Origin: Exobasidium rhododendri
Taxonomy: Eukaryota; Basidiomycota; Exobasidiomycetes; Exobasidiales; Exobasidiaceae
Direction: 5' to 3'
DNA length: 64,000 bases
NCBI GenBank assembly: GCA_026210745.1
Contig: CP110632.1
Coordinates: 2,293,001-2,357,000, forward strand
How positions within the stretch are numbered: position 1 is the first letter of the stretch; every line of letters starts with the position of its first letter. Below, piece by piece: positions 33,891 through 42,492 of the stretch. A program made the translations under genes and the position numbers. The notes under the pieces were generated by a model, which was given only the letters and a program-made list of their open reading frames with translations, made no database searches and was not told where the DNA came from.

Positions 33891-34091
33891 TCTTCTCACG
33901 AGGCACGAGAGGGGTCAGCTAATCTCACTGGCAAGCTTAGTTGTAGAAGACACGGCACAGGTTAATGCCCGTTTCTGTTTGTGAGGGTGGGAGACGAAGC
34001 AGGCAAGGCAACGAGCAATAGCATCATTTACATCACAGACAGTACAGCACAGCATGAGAGAGAAGCTCGAAGGGAGATCGCGATAAGGATA

Positions 34092-36299
34092 TCACTGGTT
34101 GTAGATACGGAAAAAGTGTACTGCATCATCGTCGTGTTCATCGTAGAAAGGCGCTTCCCCTAGCAATCCATCTTCTGCGTCATCACCGCTGCTGTTCGAT
34201 GGGGTGCCGATGCTTATGCTGCTGCTGCTGCTGCTGGTGTTGGTGCTGGTTCGGCTTCGAAGGGAGACAGCAGTTGCGCTCTTGAAGGGTAACTGTCTGG
34301 GAGCCCACACTGACTTTCTTTCTGGCTCTCTTGATCGGTGAGGAATCGAGATTGAAGTCGTCATAGGCAGTGAAAACATCTCTAAATCTGAGCTGAGTTT
34401 GTCCAAAGCTGTCATGAATTCGTCTCTTTCTAAATCGTCTGCCACTTCCTCCTCTCTCGAATAGTCCATGGAGTGGGACGAGTAGGCAGAGATGGGCGAG
34501 AAGGGAATCGACGTGGGTCGATCGGTGTGATGCAAGTAGGTAGACGCCACGTCATGCCTCGTTGAGATTGACGCGTCTGCTCCTCCTCCATGCTCCGCCT
34601 CTCTGCTCATATCGGGATCCAAGACGTTACTGTCACATCGAATGAGTAGCGGTCTAGGAGGAAGAGGCTTTTCCGTCTCTTTAGAAATTCTCATGCTAAC
34701 TTCTTCCCCTGCTGGACGATGAACGAACGGCAAGCCTAGACGAGGCGGAGTGGGTGCCTTTCTCGGTTTCTTGAACGGCGAGATCGGTCTGCCATTGTCG
34801 TCAGTGCCTGCAAATTTTCGGTGCTCATTTGCGATCAGCAGAGGAACGTCCATGCTGCTACCATGGGTAGAGCTAGATGAGGCGCTTAGGCTGGGACTAG
34901 GATGTTCCATGTCTTCAGAAGCTACGGATGAGATTCCACCGATACTCTGCCTCCAGTTCCCGCTCCTAGAGGAAAGGGACGAGCTGGAAGAGTCGTTCTG
35001 GAATGAGCACGCGCTACCGCTTCGAAGGGAAGAGAAGGGTGACGGGTTCGCCCAGTGTCCTTGAGAGCTAGTGGTTTCCTTTGGATAGAAATGGTCTCTT
35101 TTCATATACTCCATGCTGTTGATAGCTGCCATTTCATCTTCTTCTATGGTAGCGTGGGGGCTGATGACTGCGTGCGTTCGCTTTTCCCGCAGAGACGACC
35201 TTGGTGGACGTGAAGGCGGTGTCTTCAACGATGACTTTGACGATGATGACGGGAAGGGAATCTTTGTTGAGATCGGGGTGATGGGCAAGGAAGGTCTCCT
35301 CTGCAGCTCGGAAGTGTGAGGGACGACGTGACTTTTGTAATCATGCCCGATGGAAGCGGATCTCTCCTTGTACCGTTGAGTGGCAGAGGCAGTCATGTGC
35401 GTCAAGTGGGCAGTCAAAGCAGGCGACAGAGCAGGTCCACTGCCCGAGTTCCTTCCCAGATACTTGACGCCGTACATAGCTTTCTCCATCTCTGGCACGA
35501 TGGGTCTATCCGCGCTCACACTGGCACTATAGTCTTGCTTGGGTCGATGTCCAATCGATGTCTGCCACTTCGCTGCCTTGGCTGCTTGATCGAGTTCTCT
35601 GTTCCATTCATCCTCTTCCCTCTCAATCGCAGCGCTTCTCTCCTTGGCGCTTGGCATCGTCTGTCCACTGCTCTTCGACGATATTGACGGTGGGCCTCTC
35701 GACAGGGAATGACTACGAGCAAGGGGTGATTGCATGCGCGGTGACGCAGAGGTTGATGACGATGTATTAGAGCTCATTCCAAAGACACTAGAAATACTTG
35801 GTCTCCTCTTGCGGATACGGATGGCATTGTCTACCTGTTCTCCCTCTGACTCACTCTCCAGACTGTTATCCAGACTGGCGGCCCTGTGATGACCTCGATA
35901 TTTGTGTAGTGAGAAAGCTTCCTTGAAAGATCTGTTTCGCCGCATGGTCGTGGCCGCTCTAGGGTGGAAGCTGTCGACGCTTCTGTTCTCTTCCCAATCG
36001 TCAAAGCTAGACTCCATGTTGATACCCATGATTCGTCTTGCCTTTGCACCGGAATACGTGTCTGCTAAGTGGTTCGCAAGAAGGAGGTCGTCATCACGTC
36101 GTGTAAAAGAATTGCTCATTGCCTGATTGGAGGACATCGAAACATCTGTGGGCAATATCTCCTCCACTTCCTCCTCTTCCTCTTGCTCTTTCTCTTCGTC
36201 AGAAGATTGTTCTGAGCTGCTCTCCAGTTCCCACATCATCAAAGTGGAGGGAATGTGCACCTGCGTTCGTTGTGCGGCGATGGGTATTGGTGAGAGCAT
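34092..36299 (-). CDS. Unrecognised Ser-rich protein with acidic N-terminus
   Basis: Single exon of 735 codons from ATG, family unknown. The N-terminus holds a Glu/Asp run (DEEKEQEEEEEVEEILP). Next comes an ordered-looking basic patch (AKARRIMGINMESSFDDWEE; MRRNRSFKEAFSLHKYRGHH). The rest is Ser/Pro-rich with many potential phosphosites and short proline motifs (RPPRSS; KPLPPRPLL) that could bind SH3 domains. A short helical segment near the C-terminus (DDLERDEFMTALDKLSSDLEMF) precedes the end. No membrane segment was seen. It resembles a cytoskeletal or polarity scaffold in composition only; no function is assigned. It shares a divergent intergenic region with RPS4. Confidence 0.7.
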   Translation of the reverse strand: MLSPIPIAAQRTQVHIPSTLMMWELESSSEQSSDEEKEQEEEEEVEEILPTDVSMSSNQAMSNSFTRRDDDLLLANHLADTYSGAKARRIMGINMESSFDDWEENRSVDSFHPRAATTMRRNRSFKEAFSLHKYRGHHRAASLDNSLESESEGEQVDNAIRIRKRRPSISSVFGMSSNTSSSTSASPRMQSPLARSHSLSRGPPSISSKSSGQTMPSAKERSAAIEREEDEWNRELDQAAKAAKWQTSIGHRPKQDYSASVSADRPIVPEMEKAMYGVKYLGRNSGSGPALSPALTAHLTHMTASATQRYKERSASIGHDYKSHVVPHTSELQRRPSLPITPISTKIPFPSSSSKSSLKTPPSRPPRSSLREKRTHAVISPHATIEEDEMAAINSMEYMKRDHFYPKETTSSQGHWANPSPFSSLRSGSACSFQNDSSSSSLSSRSGNWRQSIGGISSVASEDMEHPSPSLSASSSSTHGSSMDVPLLIANEHRKFAGTDDNGRPISPFKKPRKAPTPPRLGLPFVHRPAGEEVSMRISKETEKPLPPRPLLIRCDSNVLDPDMSREAEHGGGADASISTRHDVASTYLHHTDRPTSIPFSPISAYSSHSMDYSREEEVADDLERDEFMTALDKLSSDLEMFSLPMTTSISIPHRSREPERKSVWAPRQLPFKSATAVSLRSRTSTNTSSSSSSISIGTPSNSSGDDAEDGLLGEAPFYDEHDDDAVHFFRIYNQ

Positions 36300-37185
36300 C
36301 GCTGAGAGTAACTATGATGAAGGCAGGGCGACAAGTAACTCTGAACACCAATCTCTCCCCCTTTCTTATACGAATCACACTCCATCTCTAGTCCTCTATC
36401 GCTTTCATGCTACTCGCTTCTTTGGCTTTAGCACCAGACGCCCTCGTCCCCCTCCTTTGATGGTGTCGAAAAACGTAATCTTAGTGCAAAAAGGGCATCT
36501 TCGCTGTGTCATTCTGCTTTGAACGTGCGCAGGAAAGGTGGCAATTAGCGCGACTTGGAGGGCGTCCTCCGCTTCACTAGCGCATTAATTCATTCACTAC
36601 TCTGAAGATAGGAAGCGCCGCACCGGACTCTCTCAAGCGTGGAGTTCCTGGCAAGAAGGCGCCCCAGGTGGGAAGAAATCGTTGCGACGCCGCACTAGCT
36701 TTTCGGTGGTGAAGATGTCCCCTTGACGCAATGACACTAAGATGGACGATGATGACCATATTGCCGGCTGCGAACGCTCAGAAGGGATTTGTCCTCTCGA
36801 CGAGGACGAGTTTCGATCCATTCTTGTGCTCTGTTTCCTTGCCTACGGGGCACAGGAAGGGCAGTGATCACAAATTACATGTAGTAAAACGAGCGACAGC
36901 ATTAGCCTACAACTCTACGGGTATATCTTCGAGCGGCTGAAAGGCAGATAGATTTGTGACGCGTAGCTTGAGCGCCGGTGTCGGACTCGCATCAGAAATT
37001 GAAGATTCATACCACGTGATTCTTTCTTGTGCCACCGCAGTCAAAACAAAAATTTCCCAGTTTTTGATAGCGAGACGCGTGGACCTAGGAAGTTGAAGGA
37101 GAGACGGGCGATTCGGCAACAGTGAGGTGTACAGAGCAAGTTCAAGGTCTCAAAAATTCTTTGTTCCCGTCAAGTCAACAGCAAA
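36300..37185. promoter_or_regulatory. Divergent region upstream of RPS4
   Basis: About 890 bp before the first RPS4 intron. A CACGTG lies near 37013 and an ACGCGT near 37075. No coding exon was recognised; the promoter of a highly expressed ribosomal protein gene must lie in the right part. Confidence 0.45.
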
Positions 37186-37258
37186 GTGAGTGATCATAAG
37201 CAGGGCTCATGATTGCCGTTGATCGTGCGTGCTGACTCTTTACTCTCTTCTCTGCAGT

Positions 37259-38395
37259 ATGGTGAGTCAAGTGATGCGATACAGGCAGGCAAAGAAAGAT
37301 TGCGGCCACTTCGTTGGCGAGACGGAGAAGAGAGGTGGTAGAAGGATGGGACGCCTGCCGGGAAATTGTCGTGAAAGAGTTTGAATGTCTGTCTGCGGAA
37401 GAGGTAGACTCTGCTATTGCATTTGGCATATATGAGGGGAGGAAGGAGGCACTGGACGGAATGGCAGGTCCTAGTTTGTAAGTTATGTGCAAGTAGTGAA
37501 GCTCACACGGCCGCTCTTGCTCCTTACTATGTCAGGTTCGTGGTCCAAGAAAGCACTTGAAGCGCCTTGCGGCTCCTTCATCATGGATGTTGGACAAGTT
37601 GTCGGGTACATACGCCCCTCGACCCGCTCCTGGTCCTCACAAGATCCGTGAATCCCTACCTCTTGTTGTCTTGTTGCGAAACAGATTAAAGTACGCTTTG
37701 ACTGGTCGAGAAGTTTTGGCCATCACTGCTCAACGATTGATCAAGGTCGACAACAAGGTCCGAACAGAGCCATGTTACCCTACTGGATTCATGGATGTCG
37801 TTTCGATTGAAAAGAGTGGAGAGCACTTCCGAATCCTATACGATGTCAAGGGTGCGTATCTTGGAGGCCTTGAAGTAGAGACAGAATCGCTGCTGACATT
37901 TCCTTGGATGCTCTTGTAGGCCGATTTGTCGTTCACAGAATCACTGCAGAAGAAGCAACTTACAAGCTACTCAAGGTCAAGAAGGTCCAATTGGGCGCGC
38001 GAGGTGTCCCTCACATTGTCACCCACGACGGCCGAACTCTTCGTTACCCCGACCCATTGATTCGAGTCAACGACACGGTTCGATTTGATGTCGAGAACAA
38101 CAAGATGCTCGATTTCATCCACATGGACACTGGTGTAAACGTCATGGTTACCGGAGGTCGAAATCAAGGTCGATCTGGTGTCATTGTTGGTAGAGAGCGT
38201 CACCCTGGAGGATTTGACATTTGTCACGTCAACGATTCCTTGGGACGACCTTTCTCTACACGATTGAGCAATATTTTCGTCACTGGAGATGGTGGAAAGC
38301 CATGGGTGTCGATGCCAAAGGGAGGTGGTATCAAGCTAAGCATTGCCGAAGAGAGAGACCAACGAAGACGTCAACGTGAGGCTCAAGGTGCCTAA
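37259..38395 (+). CDS. RPS4: 40S ribosomal protein S4 (eS4)
   Basis: Small-subunit ribosomal protein. Coding exons 37259-37261 (the ATG alone), 37536-37851 and 37920-38395 join in phase and begin [20 protein letters not shown], the highly conserved eS4 N-terminus. The protein continues through the S4 RNA-binding part ([20 protein letters not shown]) and the KOW-like segment ([20 protein letters not shown]) to [20 protein letters not shown]. Length, about 264 residues, is normal. The first intron lies right after the start codon, as is common in fungal ribosomal protein genes. Splice-like signals (GTGAGT at 37186, TCTGCAG ending 37257) suggest another intron in the 5' UTR, leaving an exon of only 4 nt (37258-37261). 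Confidence 0.96.
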
Positions 38396-38806
38396 AGAGA
38401 TCGTCTTTTGCATTCTCTTCTCATCTTGTTCTGAGACCCTTTTTGCACTTTTCATGTCTCTCGTATACTATAACACAAATCTCATGTATGGAGAAAGTTT
38501 CCCTTTCTGCTACTTCCTAAAATGACACAATGAACGGTGAAAAGTGCACGGACTTATGACCTCTTTTTGCGACTGATGCGATGTGAAAGGTCATTTGCGA
38601 CTGATGCGATGTGAACTGCCTCGAGTGGTGAGCTTCGTTTTGGCTGTTTTTTAGCAGCAGAGTGACGGAGGTTGGCTCTGGAGGGAAGGCAGCCGAGTCA
38701 AAGCGCGATTGTTAATTATTCATCTTAGGATTTTAGATTGGGTGCAGTCAGATGTTCTCGTCTTTTTCCCTTCGTACTCCCTCTTACCCCAGGCAGCAAT
38801 GTCAAG
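38396..38806. other. Intergenic region between RPS4 and SYS1
   Basis: Contains the RPS4 3' UTR, a 22-bp direct repeat and the SYS1 promoter. No further gene is seen. Confidence 0.45.
38566..38615. repeat. 22-bp direct repeat, two copies
   Basis: TTTGCGACTGATGCGATGTG followed by AA occurs at 38566-38587 and again at 38594-38615, separated by six bases. Confidence 0.85.
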
Positions 38807-40086
38807 ATGCGACCGACGCTGAATCTCGAATTTCGATACAGAGTGAGAGATGTGCAGATCGCTCTGCAAAGTTCAATGCAGGGCTTTGATTCGTTGCGTA
38901 TCTTATCACAAGTAAGCAAGAGGCGAGGAGAGGCGAGGGAAGATGATGATCTATGTTGCGAAGCTTACCGGCAGTCCTTCTCATTCCTCGCTCTAATTTT
39001 TTAGATGATCTCCCTACAATGCCTACACTATCTTGCCCTCTCACTCATACTGCCTTTTCTGCTGGCCATCTTTCCTGTGAATAGGTATGCGTTGGGCTTT
39101 CAAGGAGGGCCGACGTCACTTTCCATGATTATGGATTGGAGAGAGATAGCTGGAGTGCCCATCTTGAACGAAGGATACCAAACAAAAAAACAGAATCAAA
39201 CAGAGACGGACTTCTTGCTGCGAGCAAAGCTAAATACTAGTGCAGTGGAAGATATGGGAGGTTTCAATCGCTGGTGGGAATGGGAAGTCTATCTACAGAC
39301 TGATAGCCTACACTGGACCATGGACAAAAACGCTGGAATAGCTTGGGAAGGCAGGAAACCGGGCAGAGGTGGGGTGCATGACTCTTATCAACTTCAACAA
39401 GCGGTCAGTGAACAACCTTCAGTTGATTCCACTGTAGACGAAGTACCTGCATGGTGGCCTATGCTTGCGAGCGACTCGAGACGTGGTTGGGTCATTCTAC
39501 TGGCCTGGGCTGTCAGTGGAGTAGTTGAGTGAGTGTGCTAATGGTCGTGCTCTCTAAAGGATTGGCGGGATTCCTCCTTTACTCACTGCCATTCAATATG
39601 CTCACACAACACGCTCTTGATTCATTCAGTGTGTTCCTGCTGTCCATCCTCATCAGGCGGCCTACACACATCCTCGATCACACGTTGACCCTACACTTTT
39701 TCCACTTTCTCCTCACCTCGCACTACTCGAAGAGTATACCGACCAATCTTTTCTACTGGCTTGCAATGCTCGCTCATGCTGGCGCTTGTGTGGTATGGGC
39801 AGAAGCATTGTCTATCAGACGAGAGATGTTAACGGGCTGGACATCAGGATGGCAAGATCCGGAAGAACAACACGGCAGTCAGGAACAAGGAGAAGGCGAA
39901 CAATCTGCCTTACTGTCCACTGCTCCAGCTCCTTCGATAAATCAGACAATCAAAAAGGTTGCAACACATGTCCTCTTTGAAGACGTTGAAGACGAAGAAG
40001 AGGTTCCGAATCGAGAAAGAAAAGGATCATCAAACGGGAATGGTCACTCGAAACAGGACGACATCGAGATGAAGCGATTGAATTGA
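38807..40086 (+). CDS. SYS1: Golgi membrane protein SYS1
   Basis: SYS1 is a Golgi multispanning protein that recruits the Arl3/ARFRP1 GTPase to membranes. Exons 38807-38911, 39005-39528 and 39630-40086 join in phase (361 residues). Family landmarks: DSLRILSQMISLQCLHYLAL at the first membrane helix, MIMDWREIAG after the second, and the C-terminal block RRPTHILDHTLTLHFFHFLL with EALSIRREM. Yeast Sys1 has about 200 residues; the excess here is a hydrophilic loop of about 100 residues before the third hydrophobic segment (roughly residues 85-190) and an acidic C-terminal tail. A short upstream frame (38799-38822) overlaps the start codon in another frame and could dampen translation. Confidence 0.88.
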
Positions 40087-40105
40087 GGTCATGCCAACAC
40101 TGCTT

Positions 40106-42244
40106 TCATTGCCAGTACATGAGCCACCTCCGCTTCGCCTCTTCGTCGCCTCGGAATGACATGTTGACAGAGAGCACGTCGGCATCAAATCCTTCCTCCT
40201 TTGTGGGCATCTCCGCATTCTTGAAGTAGCTGAGAAAGGCAATCTCTGGGAGCACCTTTCTCTCCTCTTCTGGTGGTTGCTGCTCGCACAAGGTGAAGAG
40301 AAGGCGCGACAAGCGGAACGAACAGAGAAGATCAGCAAAGCCCCTTCAAGTTCGATCAAGCCGTCAGAAGAGTCACTCACCAAGCCAGCTCGAGCGCGGT
40401 AGAGACTGTTGTGAACGCAAAGTTCATGTGGAACATCGAAATAGATACATCGGATGTTAGCCTTCAACTCCTTGGCAAGATTGATGTACGGAGCACGAAT
40501 GGCTTTGCTTCGATTTGTGTTATCAATGACAACGCTGCAATCGTTCAAGAGATACTCTCGAGCAGTCGAAAGGCATTTCGGCGCCGACTTCAGAGTGTCC
40601 TGTGGGACAATAGTTTTATGAAATTTTCGCTTTGTGAATACTTGCGTACTTTATCGCCCATCACGGAAGTCAGTCGACTCACCTGGTTGATCCATTTATA
40701 GTCCCGAGAGGAAAAGTGCTCTTTATAGAATGTGGTCTTGCCAGCTCCCGGAGGCCCTACAAAAAGGACGATGTCTAAAGGACTAGAAGAGGTGGAGAAG
40801 AAGTTGGATGGCACTGCTCCTTGTAATGTTTAGTAATAGAGATCGTCTTATTTTATATCGTACTGGCAAAATTGCTCACGGGGCTCTTCTGTGTCGTGCA
40901 GATCATTCTTGGTCGGCCTGTATCCCTTTAACTTATGAGGACGTGGCTAGACGGAGGAATTGCCCTTTCAGCACATCATGCCCTTCTGACCTTCGATCAC
41001 CTCAGCAAAGTCCTCACCTTTTCTGCCAAGTAGTACTCTTCCGGAGTCAGAAATGGCAATCCCACATTCATTGCCCACTTCCGATCCGTATCGCTGTGAT
41101 CACCCACTCTTCCTGCTGCATCGCCAACGAAAAAAGACGACTGTTGACTCTCGTCTCCCTCTATTGAGATATCTTCTACATTACCTCCCGCTTCAACGTA
41201 TGTATTGACGATTCCACGATGCCACGATAGACAGCCTGGCTTTCGATATCCGTCATCACTAAGAGCGGCAAGGATCAGCATGGGGCAGTCAATTGCTTGC
41301 GCTATCAATTCTATCTTGGCCTTCCAGGTGCTGAGACGCTTGTTAGGTCCAGTCAAAGATGATTGCTTTTGATTTGATACTATGGCGATGCAAGATCCTT
41401 TTTCATATTCGTCTTTGACTCGAGCGAATGCGCCCCTAAATGCTTCTTCGAAATCATATTCATTAGACGCAGACGGGAAAGACTGTATCACAAGGCGACA
41501 TTAGTATTGATACAGCTGAAGTTCGCCAGTATAAGCTAGTGTGTGACACCCTTACCTTTCCATTCTGGGGCTTCACGATACACCCATCTAGATCGAAACA
41601 GGCGATCTTGGCCTTTCCTTTCTTCTCTGATGTACGCCTAATTTCAATCTCTCTCGAAAAGGGCTCGTAATACGTGGCCTTGAGGCATGTCCCGTCCGTG
41701 CCTATTGATTTGTGCCAGATAAACGGAGTTTTACTTCCTGAGACCATGGCTGAGCTCCTTTCCTTTCTCGTGAAAAGAGGAAAGACTCCCCCAGAGGAGG
41801 AAGAAGATGACGAAAGAGAGGAGGAGTCTGGTTGTGCTGTAGAAGTGACAACGACCGGTCAGATTGACATCATGCAACCGAATTCCAGTAACAACAACAA
41901 CACACCTTTTGCCCTCTTTGCATCCACTCCTTTCTCCTGAGATGCGCTACCTCGCTTGGCCGACGCAACGATGGAGTACTTTTCGCCTTTGCTGACTTGA
42001 TTTGTAATGCTAGCTTTCATACCACTCGAGAACACGCCTTGACTCGATGGTAGAAGAAGCAGACGACGGAGGATGGAGAACAGCTTTCAAGTCTTCAGCA
42101 CCGATATCACTCCGACCCTTGCTGGAGTAAGCGAAAGAGCAGGGAAAGACAGTTTGAAGGAGTTGTTTGAAGTGTAGCTCCTTGAACAAAGTGTTGTTCT
42201 CGGCACGGCACACCCTCTCACGCATCTCGATGTGTCTTCCCCAT
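40106..42244 (-). CDS. PNK1: Polynucleotide 5'-kinase / 3'-phosphatase (PNKP, Pnk1-like)
   Basis: Cleans DNA ends by removing 3'-phosphate and adding 5'-phosphate in single- and double-strand break repair. The core exons are secure: 41836-41556, 41482-41018, 40931-40880, 40813-40683, 40599-40381 and 40279-40106. The HAD phosphatase motif is FDLDGCIV (Thr of the usual DxDGT is Cys here), with the downstream blocks LAALSDDGYRKPGCLSWHRG and FFVGDAAGR. The kinase P-loop is VGPPGAGKTTFY, then VIDNTNRSK and the C-terminal VLPEIAFLSYFKN and EEGF typical of PNKP. Starting at the ATG at 41747 gives about 410 residues, like S. pombe Pnk1. Upstream, three further splice pairs (42222/42121, 42023/41991, 41906/41836) all keep frame and extend the N-terminus by about 99 basic/Ser-rich residues to an ATG at 42244; this part is less certain. 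Divergent from POL1. Confidence 0.87.
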
Positions 42245-42492
42245 CTCGCACAGATCGTAGAGGGAACTCGGAGGAAGCTGCCGCGTGGATCCGTCACTGA
42301 ACGCGACACGGGTGTCGACGCGTCCTGCGAGGGCAATTTAAAGGAAGGGGGGGGCCTCCTATGGATGTTGGACTGACTCTAGAGATCTTAAATTCATTCA
42401 TTCTTAATTCCTTGGCCTCTCTGTCCTCCCCTGCTCCTTCTCATTCCGCCTGGCCTCCCCAGTAAACACCTCGTTTGTAGGAAACGACGAAA
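42245..42492. promoter_or_regulatory. Bidirectional PNKP/POL1 promoter with MCB-like site
   Basis: About 250 bp between divergent repair and replication genes. An exact ACGCGT lies at 42318-42323, about 170 bp before the POL1 start, with a near copy ACGCGA at 42301. ACGCGT is the MluI cell-cycle box bound by MBF at G1/S genes in yeasts. Function here is inference. Confidence 0.45.

Noticed and set aside
39529-39629. A very short (about 31-nt) intron in SYS1 ending at CTAAAG
   Set aside because: It would put the following sequence in the wrong frame. The acceptor at ATTCAG (39629) restores the conserved block VFLLSILIRRPTHILD.
42010-42336. Unspliced minus-strand frame that looked at first like a histone-fold protein
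   Set aside because: It opens at TTG and lacks a proper ATG. The same bases are better explained as two spliced N-terminal exons of the PNKP gene.
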